Shown: positions 49,972-59,598, counted from the stretch's first letter. The stretch is 64,000 bases of DNA from Ralstonia sp. NFACC01 (GCF_900115545.1 NZ_FOWV01000008.1:124001-188000), one strand, 5' to 3'. Numbers and translations: made by a program. The notes: generated by a model from the sequence alone, not told the origin.

Positions 49972-50763
49972 ATGTCCGCGTCTGCCCCCACCGCCACCCA
50001 CGCCCACCCGCTTTCCGACGAGCAACAAGCCTTCTTCAAGGAGCACGGCTACGTCGTGTTGCGGGGCTTCGTCAGCCAGCAGGTGAGCGCCGCGTTGCTT
50101 GCGGCCGCGCAGGACGGGCTGGCCCGCGCTGAAGCGCCGGTGGAGCTGGAAACCGACGTCGGCTATGCCGGGGCACCACTCTCGCGCGAAGCCGAAGGGG
50201 GCCAGACGGTGCGCCGCCTGCTCGACGCAGATTCACGCGGCACGCCTTATACGGAATGGGCGCGCGACCCACGCGTGGCCGGCGCAATTGCGCAACTGAT
50301 TGGTAGCCCCGTGCATCTTTCGCTCGCGCACCACAACTGCGTGATGACGAAGCACCCCGCGTTTGGCACCGCCACGCATTGGCACCGCGACAGCCGCTAC
50401 TGGTCGTTCGCACGCAACGCGCTGGTGTCGTCGTGGCTGGCCTTGGTGGAAGAGACGGTCGACAACGGCTGCCTGTGGGTGATCCCCGGCAGCCACACGC
50501 TTGAGCTGCCTGCGGATCGGTTCGATGCGAAGCTGTTCCTGCGCCAGGAGCTGCCAGAGAATCGCGCGCTGATCGACACCGCGCGCCCCGTGCCGCTGCT
50601 ACCCGGCGACGTGCTGCTCTTCCACTGCAACACCTTCCATGCGGCCCGCGCCAACCAGACGGGCGCTGTCAAGTTCTCGGCGGTGTTCACGTATTACGGC
50701 CCCAATAACCATCCGTTGCCTGGCACGCGCTCGTCTGCCCGGTCCGATCCGCTGGTCGGATGA
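49972..50763 (+). CDS. Phytanoyl-CoA dioxygenase (PhyH)-family Fe(II)/2-oxoglutarate oxygenase
   Basis: 263 residues. Starts LSDEQQAFFKEHGYVVLRGF, typical of PhyH. Iron ligands: His and Asp in THWHRDSRYW, and the distal His in FHCNTFHAARAN, followed by the Arg that binds 2-oxoglutarate. ALVEETVDNGCLWVIPGSH is a family signature. It hydroxylates a small organic substrate, not predictable. Standard GC-rich composition, unlike the preceding gene. Confidence 0.9.
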   Translation: MSASAPTATHAHPLSDEQQAFFKEHGYVVLRGFVSQQVSAALLAAAQDGLARAEAPVELETDVGYAGAPLSREAEGGQTVRRLLDADSRGTPYTEWARDPRVAGAIAQLIGSPVHLSLAHHNCVMTKHPAFGTATHWHRDSRYWSFARNALVSSWLALVEETVDNGCLWVIPGSHTLELPADRFDAKLFLRQELPENRALIDTARPVPLLPGDVLLFHCNTFHAARANQTGAVKFSAVFTYYGPNNHPLPGTRSSARSDPLVG

Positions 50764-50861
50764 GGTGCGTCCTCCCCCATTTGTAGGTGGGCGGCGGACA
50801 GATTTGTGTCATGTGCCTTTGCTAAGGTGGTCTCCCAACGATCACGAACGGGGGAATCACA

Positions 50862-51083
50862 ATGGCGATTCAGGAAGTGACACATGGAGCGCATGTCATC
50901 GTCGTTGATCCGCTGCAACGCGACGATCATCGATGGACGGCCCGTTTCCAAGTCTGTCGCGCCGGCCACATCGTGTGTGACTGGGAAGACGTTGAGATGC
51001 CGGAAGGCTTCATCTCCGCCCAGCTTGCCCTGAGTGCGAGTGTGTTGCTGGCCGAGCACCGCTTGTCTAGCTTGCCGCATTAG
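50862..51083 (+). CDS. 73-residue conserved-looking small protein, unknown
   Basis: MAIQEVTHGAHVIVVDPLQR... then a compact alpha/beta pattern with DHRWTARFQVCRAGHIVCDW. GGGGGA lies before the ATG and a good terminator follows 15 bases after the stop, so it is a complete monocistronic unit. Cytosolic; no family recognised. Confidence 0.7.
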   Translation: MAIQEVTHGAHVIVVDPLQRDDHRWTARFQVCRAGHIVCDWEDVEMPEGFISAQLALSASVLLAEHRLSSLPH

Positions 51084-51097
51084 CATCACCCCACAAA

Positions 51098-51124
51098 GCG
51101 CCCGCCGACCTCGCGGGCGTTTTA
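51098..51124 (+). terminator. Rho-independent terminator after the 73-residue gene
   Basis: CGCCCGC (51099-51105) and GCGGGCG (51113-51119) form a perfect stem with a 7-base loop, followed by TTTTAG. Confidence 0.85.
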
Positions 51125-51304
51125 GTCAGCACCTCTGACGTGCTCCCTTCAAGCTGCAGTGATGCGCTCATCTCTCCCAAGCGACCGTTTGCGCCGTGGC
51201 ATCTGCACTTCGTCGCATCCGCGCTGACTGTCCTGACGTCTCTGTCTACATTGCCTCCTGATCGCCGGCCTGCAAACGCATCGCCGGGCCCACAGGAGAC
51301 GTTC

Positions 51305-51745
51305 ATGACTGCCATGTTTTCTTTGCCGCGCCTTGCGCTGGCCCTGATGCTGACAGCACTTGCAGCAAGTGCATCCGCCGCGACGCTGACTGTGGTGGTG
51401 GAAGGCGCACAAGGGCGCCAGGGCGCCGTGCGCGCGGCGATGTTCCGCGACGCCGCGGGCTGGCTCAAGCCCGATTCGGCCATCCGGGCTGACATTGCTG
51501 CGCTCGATAGCGTGTCCGGCGCAAGCGTCACCTTCGTGTATCCGGATTTGCCGGCGGGGCGCTACGCGTTGTCGGTCTTCCATGATGCCAACAACGACGC
51601 CAAGCTCGGCACCAACCCGGCCGGCATTCCCATTGAGCCTTACGGTTTTAGCCGCGATGCACGCGGCCGCTTCGGCCCGCCCGCATTTGACGATGCTGCC
51701 ATCGACGTGCAGGGCGACCAGCGCGTGACGATTCACTTGCATTGA
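51305..51745 (+). CDS. DUF2141 secreted protein
   Basis: 146 residues. Signal LALALMLTALAASASA, then the DUF2141 pattern: TVVVEGAQGRQGAVRAAMF, LPAGRYALSVFHDANNDAKL and PIEPYGFSRDARGRFGPPAF. The family is often found beside carotenoid genes, and here a carotenoid oxygenase-family gene follows 19 bases later. Role unknown. AGGAGA precedes the start. Confidence 0.88.
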   Translation: MTAMFSLPRLALALMLTALAASASAATLTVVVEGAQGRQGAVRAAMFRDAAGWLKPDSAIRADIAALDSVSGASVTFVYPDLPAGRYALSVFHDANNDAKLGTNPAGIPIEPYGFSRDARGRFGPPAFDDAAIDVQGDQRVTIHLH

Positions 51746-51764
51746 TGTTGAGCGAGGCCCCGTC

Positions 51765-53291
51765 ATGCAACGCCGATCCTTCATTGCGGCCTTGGGCGCC
51801 GCACCGTTTGGCTTGACCCTGACCGATGTAATGGCCGCTACCCCGGACCCGTGGGCTGCGGGGTTTGCAGCGGCGCGCGCGCAGTATCCGTGGCTGGCGG
51901 GTTACCAGGGCGTCAGTGCCGACATGCCGACTCGCGCGCTGAAAGTGGAAGGCAGGTTCCCGCCCGCGTTGCGCGGCGCGTTCTATCGAAATGGCCCAGC
52001 GCGGCATGAGATCGGCGGCGTGCGTTACCACCATCTGTTTGATGGCGACGGCATGATCCAGCGCTACGACATCAGCGAGCAGGGTGTGACGCACCGCGGC
52101 GTGTTTGTGCGCACCGACAAGTTTGTTGCCGACACCGCCGCCGGCCGGCCGTTGCGCGCGACGTTCGGCACCGCCAACCCCGACATGGAGCCGGTTGCAT
52201 CGCCTGACAGCATCAATGTGGCCAACACCAGCCTGGTGATGCACGGCGACGAGATGCTCGCGCTGTGGGAAGGTGGCTCGGCCACGCGTGTCGATCCCGA
52301 TTCACTGCGCACGCTGGGGGTGCAGACCTGGCGCGACGACTACAAGGGCATGCCGTTTTCCGCCCATCCCAAGGTCGAAGCCGACGGCACGCTATGGAAT
52401 TTTGGCGTGAGCAGCGCGGCCAGTCTGCTGACCGTCTACTGCGTCGGTGCGGACGGCGCACTCAAACGTGTGGAAACGCTCAAGGTGCCGGACGTGGCGA
52501 TGGTGCATGACTTTGCAGTAACGCAGCGCCATCTGGTGTTTCTGCTGCCGCCGTTCGTGTACGACGTGGAACGCTCGCGCGCAGGCAAGTCGTTTTTGGA
52601 TTCCCATGTCTGGCGGCCGGAGCTGGGCATGCGTGTGCTCGTGCTCGACAAGGACGACGTCACGCGCATGCGTTGGCTGCAGTTGCCGGCCGGCTTCGTC
52701 TTCCATCTGGGCAATGCATGGTCGTCGCCGGATGGGCTGGAGGTCCATCTCGATTACATCCGCTCGGACGATGCCTCGGTCGTCACCACGTCGCTGCGTG
52801 AATTGATGCGCGGGCAGATTCGTCCGTCGCCCGGCGCTCGCCTTACGCAAGTGCAGTTGAACCTGCGCACCGGCCGCGCCGAGCAGTTCAGCACCGAGCA
52901 TGTGGCCGAATTCCCTAAGATCGACACACGCCGCACCGCGCAGCGTCATCACGCGCTGTTCATGGTGGCCCACACGGCGCCGTCGTCCAGCAGCAGCTCT
53001 CAGCCGCTGAATGGATTCGACACCGTCATGCGCGTCGATACGAATTCGGGGCAGGTGCAGCAGTACCGCTTCGGGCACCGCACGCTGGTGGAAGAACACG
53101 TGTTCGTGCCGGCATCGGCCAGTGCGCGTGAAGGCGAGGGCTGGCTGATCGGCACGGTGTTCGATGTAGACGCCGGCTGCACCAGATTGACGGCGTTCGA
53201 TGCACAGAGTGTTTCTGCGGGGCCCGTCGCCATGGCAAGCCTGAACGGCGTGGCGCCGCTCGGGCTGCATGGGCTGTTTCGCCCCGCATAG
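51765..53291 (+). CDS. Carotenoid oxygenase (RPE65/CCD)-family protein, exported
   Basis: 508 residues. Twin-arginine-like leader QRRSFIAALGAAPFGLTLT. Seven-bladed propeller family with the four iron His in expected contexts: FSAHPKVEADG, MVHDFAVTQRH, FVFHLGNAWSS and PLGLHGLF; FDGDGMIQRY is also typical. Cleaves a C=C bond of carotenoids, stilbenes or lignin-derived dimers. A periplasmic location is unusual for the family and suggests an extracellular aromatic or apocarotenoid substrate (inference). Confidence 0.9.
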   Translation: MQRRSFIAALGAAPFGLTLTDVMAATPDPWAAGFAAARAQYPWLAGYQGVSADMPTRALKVEGRFPPALRGAFYRNGPARHEIGGVRYHHLFDGDGMIQRYDISEQGVTHRGVFVRTDKFVADTAAGRPLRATFGTANPDMEPVASPDSINVANTSLVMHGDEMLALWEGGSATRVDPDSLRTLGVQTWRDDYKGMPFSAHPKVEADGTLWNFGVSSAASLLTVYCVGADGALKRVETLKVPDVAMVHDFAVTQRHLVFLLPPFVYDVERSRAGKSFLDSHVWRPELGMRVLVLDKDDVTRMRWLQLPAGFVFHLGNAWSSPDGLEVHLDYIRSDDASVVTTSLRELMRGQIRPSPGARLTQVQLNLRTGRAEQFSTEHVAEFPKIDTRRTAQRHHALFMVAHTAPSSSSSSQPLNGFDTVMRVDTNSGQVQQYRFGHRTLVEEHVFVPASASAREGEGWLIGTVFDVDAGCTRLTAFDAQSVSAGPVAMASLNGVAPLGLHGLFRPA

Positions 53292-53304
53292 GCAGAGTGG
53301 CCCG

Positions 53305-54876
53305 TCAGAGCGGGTGCGTCAGCAGGCCGTAGATCGTGCGCACGCCGCTCACGTAGTTGCCCATCCGGAGGTTCTCGTTGGCAGCGTGCTGATTGTTATC
53401 GGCATTGACCAGCGGAATGATCGCGAAGGGCACCTGCAGCACACCGACGATTTCTGCGGTGGGCACGGTCCCGCCCATCATGCGGATGCGAACCGGCGCC
53501 GGGTTGGCACCAAACGTGTCGGTCAGCGATTTGTAGGCCCATGTTCCCACTGCCGAGTCGATCGGCGAACCGGCAGCGTCTGCACCTTCGCTCTGATACG
53601 TGAAGGTGGCCAGTTTGTCGTAACGGCTGCGCTCTTCATCCGTCGGCGCGTTCTTGACGAGGTGGTAGCCCTGGCGCTCGACGTGCTGCTCGATCAGCTT
53701 GCCGAGGTAGGCCGCAGTGGAGTCTGGCGTGGTGCGCAGGTCGAGTTCGGCGACGGCCTTGTCGGGCACGATGTTCGCCACCTTGTCGCCCACGGCCGCA
53801 GACGCCATGCCGCGCACGTTCAACGATGGGTACTGCATCGCTTCCTGGTAATTGGCGCCGACCTTGTCGGCATGCGCAATGCCCAGGCGCTTGTTGAGCG
53901 CTGCCTGGTCGTCGGGCACGGCGGCCATGATCTTGCGGTCGGCCGCACTGATCTTCACGTGGTCGTAATAGCCCGGCACCGTCACCCGGCCCTCGTCGTT
54001 CTTCATCGATGCCAGCAGATTGGCTAACTGCTGGGCCGGGTTGCGGGCGTAGTTTCCGTAGTGCCCGCTGTGCAACGGCACCTTGCCGCCATAGACGGTC
54101 AGCCGGGCTTCGGCCGCGCCGCGGTTTCCAAAGACCAGCGTTGGCCGGTTGGTCGCGTGCATGGGGCCGTCGTGGATGACGATGGCGTCGCAGCGCAGCA
54201 GCTCGCGGTTTGCCTGCATGACCTTGCTGATCGACGGCGAGCCTTTCTCTTCCTCGCTGTCGAGAATGATCTTGATGTTGACGGCGGGCTGGCCGCCGCC
54301 GGCCTTCAATGCGTCAAGGGCGGCCAGCATCATCATGATCGGGCCCTTGTCGTCGGCAGACGAACGGCCGAAGACACGCCATTCCGGATCGAGCGGGCCG
54401 CTGAACAACTGCGCCGAGTCGATCTCTTCCCAGTTGCCCTGAGCGGTCTTGTGCTTGAGCACGGGTGTCCACGGGCTCTTCTGTGCCCACTGCGCGGGAA
54501 TCACGGGCTGGCCGTCGAGATGCATGTAGAACAGCACCGTTTTGCGGGCAGCGTCCGGGTTCGGCAGCTCGGCGTAGAGCATCGGTTTGCCGTTGTTCGC
54601 CAACTGTTGGGTCGTGAAGCCACGCTTGCGGAACGCCTGCTCCAGCCAATCGGCATTCTTGCGAACATCCTCTGGCGCGATGGCGTCGTTGGGCAGGGAA
54701 AGCAGCTCGAAGTATTCGCGGTAGGTTGCCTGGGCATGGCGTTCGGCGTCTGCCGTAGACAGCTCGGCGGCGCCGGCTAGGCCAGCGGCACCGAGCATGA
54801 GGGCCGGCACCACGGCCCGGAGGCGATGGGAAGCGCGGTGCGCGGTCGTTTGACGGGCTGCTTGCTGAAGGGGCAT
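53305..54876 (-). CDS. M20-family metallopeptidase, secreted
   Basis: 523 residues. Signal RAVVPALMLGAAGLAGA. Zinc ligands in order: FYMHLDGQPVIP, SSADDKGPIMM, LDSEEEKGSPS (catalytic Glu-Glu), and HAANENLRMGNY at the end. A lid/dimerisation domain occupies about 240-390. Likely a dipeptidase or carboxypeptidase in the periplasm. The start at 54876 has GGAG seven bases upstream; an earlier in-frame ATG at 54975 is rejected. Divergent from a LysR regulator. Confidence 0.9.
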   Translation of the reverse strand: MPLQQAARQTTAHRASHRLRAVVPALMLGAAGLAGAAELSTADAERHAQATYREYFELLSLPNDAIAPEDVRKNADWLEQAFRKRGFTTQQLANNGKPMLYAELPNPDAARKTVLFYMHLDGQPVIPAQWAQKSPWTPVLKHKTAQGNWEEIDSAQLFSGPLDPEWRVFGRSSADDKGPIMMMLAALDALKAGGGQPAVNIKIILDSEEEKGSPSISKVMQANRELLRCDAIVIHDGPMHATNRPTLVFGNRGAAEARLTVYGGKVPLHSGHYGNYARNPAQQLANLLASMKNDEGRVTVPGYYDHVKISAADRKIMAAVPDDQAALNKRLGIAHADKVGANYQEAMQYPSLNVRGMASAAVGDKVANIVPDKAVAELDLRTTPDSTAAYLGKLIEQHVERQGYHLVKNAPTDEERSRYDKLATFTYQSEGADAAGSPIDSAVGTWAYKSLTDTFGANPAPVRIRMMGGTVPTAEIVGVLQVPFAIIPLVNADNNQHAANENLRMGNYVSGVRTIYGLLTHPL

Positions 54877-54957
54877 CAGGACACTCCGCTGGTCGAACAG
54901 TTCCGGGTGAGTCTGCGCATACCACACCTTTTTGACCATTAGAATTTTCTTGGGATA

Positions 54958-54978
54958 TCTTTGCGTTTTCTGCAAAGA
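54958..54978. promoter_or_regulatory. LysR-type operator between the M20 peptidase and LysR genes
   Basis: TCTTTGC-GTTTTCT-GCAAAGA is a perfect 7-bp inverted repeat in the 127-base divergent region, 25 bases before the LysR start. Confidence 0.6.
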
Positions 54979-55003
54979 AAAAGGGCCCGCGCCTACATCG
55001 CTT

Positions 55004-55921
55004 ATGTCATCTCATCGCCTGCAGGAGACGTCCCTCCGCTATTTTCTCGAGGTTGTGCGCACTGGCTCGTTGACGGAGGCGGCCGCGCGCCTGCACGTCA
55101 GCGCATCGGCCATCAGCCGGCAAGTGGCCATGCTTGAAGAGCTTCTGGGCGTGCCGCTGTTCGAGCGGCAACCGCGCGGTATGCGGGCCAGCGCAGCGGG
55201 CGAGCTGCTCGCCGCGCATGCGCTGCGCGGGGCCCTGGAGGCAGAGCGCGTGGTCTCGGATATTCAGCGCCTGCAAGGGCTGCAGCGAGGCCGCGTGCGC
55301 ATCGCGTGCTCCGATGGCTTTGCGATCGAGTTTGTGCCACGCGCCATCGTGGCGTTTCGGGAGCGGCATCCGGGCATTCAGTTCGATCTGCGCGCAGAAG
55401 AGCCGATGCGCGTGACAGAGGCCGTCTTGCGTGGCGACGTGGACATCGGCTTGACCTACAGTCGCGCCGCCGTGCACGGCATTCGTGTGGCGTATCAGCA
55501 GCGTGGCTCAGTGTTTGCCATCATGCGGCCCGACCACCCGCTGGCGAAGTTCAGCAGCGTGACGCTGGCGCAGATGCACCCATTTCCAATTGCGCTTTCG
55601 GGGCCGGACAACACGGTGCGCCAGCTGTTCGACATGGGCTGCAGTCAACGCGGGCTCGTGTTCGAGCCGGTGCTGGTCAGCAACCGCTTCGATGGGCTGT
55701 TGAGTTTCGTGCTGCAAGGCGGCGGCTTGGGCATCGCTGGGGAAATCACGGTGCGCGAGCGCGTGCAGCGGGGTGAGCTGCACGCCGCGGAGATCCGCGA
55801 GCGCGGCATGCGCGGGCGGACGGTGGAACTGCAGACCCTGGCGGGCCGCACCTTGCCCGAGGTGGTGCGGGTGTTTCTCGACTTCCTGCGCGAGGCGCTG
55901 CCGGAGCAGCCCCCGCGCTGA
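55004..55921 (+). CDS. LysR-family transcriptional regulator
   Basis: 305 residues. Winged helix SLRYFLEVVRTGSLTEAAAR, LHVSASAISRQVAMLEELLG. Effector domain from about 95 (GRVRIACSDGFAIEFVPRAI). Subgroup features resemble regulators of dicarboxylate or peptide metabolism, but the ligand is unknown. Likely controls the divergent peptidase gene. Convergent with amn. Confidence 0.92.
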   Translation: MSSHRLQETSLRYFLEVVRTGSLTEAAARLHVSASAISRQVAMLEELLGVPLFERQPRGMRASAAGELLAAHALRGALEAERVVSDIQRLQGLQRGRVRIACSDGFAIEFVPRAIVAFRERHPGIQFDLRAEEPMRVTEAVLRGDVDIGLTYSRAAVHGIRVAYQQRGSVFAIMRPDHPLAKFSSVTLAQMHPFPIALSGPDNTVRQLFDMGCSQRGLVFEPVLVSNRFDGLLSFVLQGGGLGIAGEITVRERVQRGELHAAEIRERGMRGRTVELQTLAGRTLPEVVRVFLDFLREALPEQPPR

Positions 55922-55927
55922 CCCGCG

Positions 55928-57409
55928 CTACCGGAACGCGGGCTCGTCAAAGCTGCGCAGCTTGCGCGAGTGCAGCGCTTCAACGCCACTTTCGCGCAAC
56001 AGGCGCACGGCCTCCATGCCGATGTCCAAATGCTGGCTGACACGCTGGCGATAGAACAGGTTGGCCATGCCGCGCAGCTTCAGCTCGCCGTGCAGCGGCT
56101 TGTCCGACACGCACAGCAGGGTGCCGTAGGGCACGCGCAGGCGGAAGCCGTTGGCGGCAATCGTCGCGCTTTCCATGTCGATGGCAATCGCGCGCGACTG
56201 ATTGAAGCGGCTGTACAGCGCCTGGTACTTCAGCTCCCAGTTGCGGTCGTCGGTGGAGACCACCGTGCCGGTGCGCATGCGCGATTTCATGTCGGCGCCC
56301 GACAGCCCCGTGATGCGCGCTACAGCCTCCTGCAGTGCCACCTGAATCTCGGCGATGGGGGGCACGGGCACCCACGGCGGCAGATCCTGATCGAGCACAT
56401 GGTCGTCGCGCACGTAGGCGTGCGCGAGCACGTAATCGCCCAGCTGCTGCGAACGGCGCAAACCGCCGCAGTGGCCGATCATCATCCAGCAGTGCGGACG
56501 CAGCACGGCCAGATGGTCGGTGATGGTCTTCGCGTTGGACGGGCCCACGCCAATGTTCACCAGAGTTACGCCCAGGCGGTCTTCGCGCACCAGGTGGTAG
56601 GCGGGCATTTGCGGCAGGCCCTTGATGCGGTGCGAGTCGTCCGGCGCCGGCGTGCCGAGTTCGTGTTCGGTGTCGCCGGGCTCGACAAAGCGGATGTAGC
56701 CCTCGTCGTTGCCGTCTTCCATCAGCTTGCGGCCGAGGGCGGCAAACTCATCGACGTAGCGCTGGTAGTTGGTGAACAGCACGAAGCGCTGGAAGTGCTT
56801 CGGGTGCGTGGCGGTGTAGTGGTACAGGCGCTGCAGGGCCAGGTCGACCCGCTCGGCCGTGAACATCGACAGCGGCTGCGGTTCGTCGCCGATGGGGCGG
56901 TACGTGCCGTTGGCAATGGAGTCGTCAATCTGTGCGAGGTCGGGCAGCGTAAACGCACCGCCCAGCGCGCGCGCCTGTTCGGGCGTGATATCTACGGTGG
57001 ACGCTTCCACCACGAAGGGCAGCGGAATCGGCCGGTTGCTCACGCCCACCACGACGGGGCTGTTGTGATAGTGCAGCAGCCGTTCGATCTGTACGCGGTA
57101 GTAATCGCGGAAGAGGTCCGGCCGCGTGAGCGTCGTACCGTACACGCCCGGATATGCCACCGTGCCCCACGCCGGCCGCGCGTCGCTCACCAGCGTTTTC
57201 GGGTCGACGGTGATGCCGAGGTAGGGGTAGCAGGCGGAGAGGTCTTCGCTGCAGTCCTCTCCGCGCGCAAAGGCGTGGAAACGATCGCGGATCGCTTGTG
57301 CGGAGCGCTCGTAGATGGCGGTGATGCGCTCGACGGCGGTGTTGGCGTCGGTGCAGATCGCCAGGTCGTGCGCAGGATAGAGATGGGCTGTGGCGCGGGT
57401 ATCGGTCAT
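55928..57409 (-). CDS. amn: AMP nucleosidase
   Basis: 493 residues, close to E. coli Amn (484). N-terminal AMP nucleosidase domain (CYPYLGITVDPKTLVSDARP, RPDLFRDYYRVQIERLLHYH). C-terminal nucleoside phosphorylase fold: LVNIGVGPSNAKTITDHLA, MMIGHCGGLRRSQQLGDYVL, VSTDDRNWELKY, IDMESATIAANGFR, LLCVSDKPLHGELKL. Hydrolyses AMP to adenine and ribose 5-phosphate. Long in-frame extension upstream of 57409 is not protein-like. Confidence 0.95.
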   Translation of the reverse strand: MTDTRATAHLYPAHDLAICTDANTAVERITAIYERSAQAIRDRFHAFARGEDCSEDLSACYPYLGITVDPKTLVSDARPAWGTVAYPGVYGTTLTRPDLFRDYYRVQIERLLHYHNSPVVVGVSNRPIPLPFVVEASTVDITPEQARALGGAFTLPDLAQIDDSIANGTYRPIGDEPQPLSMFTAERVDLALQRLYHYTATHPKHFQRFVLFTNYQRYVDEFAALGRKLMEDGNDEGYIRFVEPGDTEHELGTPAPDDSHRIKGLPQMPAYHLVREDRLGVTLVNIGVGPSNAKTITDHLAVLRPHCWMMIGHCGGLRRSQQLGDYVLAHAYVRDDHVLDQDLPPWVPVPPIAEIQVALQEAVARITGLSGADMKSRMRTGTVVSTDDRNWELKYQALYSRFNQSRAIAIDMESATIAANGFRLRVPYGTLLCVSDKPLHGELKLRGMANLFYRQRVSQHLDIGMEAVRLLRESGVEALHSRKLRSFDEPAFR

Positions 57410-57948
57410 GTGTTCGATGATACCGACGTTTTGTGAAGCCAAGATAGCGGTGTCGCTCAAGTCACGACATCTGAAACGGGACGTTCGCGCCAGGGCAAAA
57501 ACGTTGTCCGGTCGGCCTGTGGCAGGGGTCGTCCGGAGGGCTTGACGGCACCCAATTGGCGACGCTCCAATCCCCCTCTGCATAGCGGGAAAGCGCAGCA
57601 CGGCCTCCGCGCCCAATACCCAAAAAACACGGTGCGCGTGACACCTCCGAGCTTTTCGGCAGTCAAGCACGAAGGTGATTTCTACGTCGCGCAAACGAAT
57701 TCGTCTGCAGCTCGATATGCCCCTCTCAGCACGCGCCGCGCCATGCGCCGCAAAGCCGCACGGGCCTTCAGTTTTTACATTTCCTGCCGATGGGAGGGGA
57801 AGGTGATCGGGTGCGCACCACGCAGTCAATCGCACGGCAACAGTGCCCAATACACTGCAAGAACAACAACCGAACGGGGAATACACGTGGACCAACCGGC
57901 TGGCGTCGTCATTCGCCGGCATCGCCATGCGCGCCGGGCGTGCCGATC
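57410..57948. other. Intergenic region between amn and the diguanylate cyclase gene
   Basis: 539 bases holding both divergent promoters. A 137-codon plus-strand frame at 57542-57955 has no ribosome site and atypical composition, so it is not called. No RNA motif or operator is recognised. Confidence 0.45.
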
Positions 57949-59598
57949 ATGCTGATCGCTGCCCTGGCTTGCGCTGCGCTCGTTTCGATCGCGCTGATCG
58001 GCCTCTCATGGCCGCGCCGCGATGACGCGGAAGTCTCCGCCTTCATGCTGTTGGCGCTCGGTACCGCGCTCTGGAGCGGCGCGCGCCTCATGGAGGTCGT
58101 GACCTTTGACATGCCCGCGCGCGTGGGCTGGGCCAAGGTCGCCTATCTCGGGATCATGATGGTGCCGGCCGCATGGCTGCGCATGGTCGTTGGCCTCATC
58201 CGGCCAGAACTCAATGCATTGGTGCTGGTGCGCGTGGGTTGGCTGCTGGCGCTGCTCGTGGGCGCCGGATTCGTCGGGCTGGTCGCTACCAATGAACTGC
58301 ATCACCTAGTATGGCTTGATGCGCGTTTCGTCGTCATCGACGGGATACGGGGCGCGGTGTTCGAGCACGGGCGCATGTTCTGGGTGGCCACCGCCTACAA
58401 CTACGTGCTGCTGGCCATCAGCCTTGTGCTGTTGGTATTGCCCATCGACGAAGTTGCCTCCGGGCTCTATGTGTCGTCGCGCACGCAGGTGCGGCTGGCG
58501 CTTGTCATCGGGCAACTGCTGCCGCTGGTCGCGCATCTTGCCTATCTGCAGCGCTGGACGACGGCGCTCGGCGGCGATCTCACACCCGCCACGTTTGCCG
58601 TCAGCACCGCGTTGCTCGGCTGGATCGTTTTGCGGCCGCGCCTGCGCGACACCGCCGCTTATGCCCGCGGCAAGATCATCGAAGCCATGCGTGATGGTTG
58701 CATCGTGCTCGCCCGCGATGGTTCCATCGCAAGCATCAATGCCGCCGCGAAGTACCTGTTGCCGACTGCACAGGTGCATGCAATGCCGCCCGCCGTGCTG
58801 AACGTGGCTGGCATCGTGCGCGAGTTTGAGCGTACGCGCCTGCCCAACCGCTACCAAGTCTGGCTGCCCGACACGGGCCGCACGCTGGAAGTCACGCTCG
58901 AGGGCTTGAGCGACGCGCGCGGCCGGCATGCCGGCGTTTTCCTGCTGCTGCGCGACGTGACGGTCGAGCAGTTGCAGCGTGCGGGCATGGCCAGCGCCCA
59001 GGATGCGCTGCGCGGCGAGCTGCAGCGCACGCGCGCCTTGCTCAGCGTGCTGGAGAACGACGTCAACCGCGACGCACTCACGCAGTTGTTCAATCGCCGC
59101 TTTTTTGAAACGCAGGCCCCGCGATTGTTCGACCACGCCCGCCGCGACAAGCGCCCAGTCACGCTGGCGCTGTTCGACATCGACTGCTTCAAGCAATACA
59201 ACGACACCTACGGCCACCTGCGCGGCGACGATTGCCTGCGCATGGTGGCCGACACGCTGGGCATGGCGTGCCGGCACCCCGATGACTTCATTGCGCGCGT
59301 GGGCGGCGAAGAATTTGTCGCCATGCTGTTTGACCTGGACCGCGACGAGGCCCGGCAGGCGGTTGCGCGGGCCGTGGCTATGGTGGCCGAACGAGCCGAA
59401 CCGCACGCGGCGTCTGTTGCCGCGCCGTACGTCACGCTGTCAGCCGGCGCCGTCACGCTCACGCCCGCCGACGAACACGTGGACGTTCTGTTCGAATGGG
59501 CCGATGCGGCGCTCTACGATGCGAAGCGCAGCGGGCGCAATACATTCCGCTTTCATCAGAGTCCGCCGGGGCTGCGGAGTGTTGCGGGCCGGGAGTAG
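57949..59598 (+). CDS. Membrane diguanylate cyclase (7TM sensor + PAS-like + GGDEF)
   Basis: 549 residues. Residues 1-230 form the HisKA-type 7TM sensor domain (signature ATNELHHLVWLD at 114-125). Residues about 245-340 are a PAS-like domain (EAMRDGCIVLARDGSIASIN). A GGDEF domain follows with NRDALTQLFNRRFFE, LALFDIDCFKQYNDTYGH and the active GGEEF at 452-456. The inhibitory-site Arg appears replaced (HPDD before FIARVGGEEF), so product inhibition may be weak. It makes c-di-GMP at the inner membrane. No ribosome site is obvious. Confidence 0.92.
   Translation: MLIAALACAALVSIALIGLSWPRRDDAEVSAFMLLALGTALWSGARLMEVVTFDMPARVGWAKVAYLGIMMVPAAWLRMVVGLIRPELNALVLVRVGWLLALLVGAGFVGLVATNELHHLVWLDARFVVIDGIRGAVFEHGRMFWVATAYNYVLLAISLVLLVLPIDEVASGLYVSSRTQVRLALVIGQLLPLVAHLAYLQRWTTALGGDLTPATFAVSTALLGWIVLRPRLRDTAAYARGKIIEAMRDGCIVLARDGSIASINAAAKYLLPTAQVHAMPPAVLNVAGIVREFERTRLPNRYQVWLPDTGRTLEVTLEGLSDARGRHAGVFLLLRDVTVEQLQRAGMASAQDALRGELQRTRALLSVLENDVNRDALTQLFNRRFFETQAPRLFDHARRDKRPVTLALFDIDCFKQYNDTYGHLRGDDCLRMVADTLGMACRHPDDFIARVGGEEFVAMLFDLDRDEARQAVARAVAMVAERAEPHAASVAAPYVTLSAGAVTLTPADEHVDVLFEWADAALYDAKRSGRNTFRFHQSPPGLRSVAGRE

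Noticed and set aside
55970-57436. 488-codon plus-strand open frame
   Set aside because: Mirror of amn on the other strand, low-complexity composition.
57542-57955. 137-codon plus-strand frame in the amn/diguanylate cyclase gap
   Set aside because: No ribosome site, many rare combinations and no domain; treated as noncoding.
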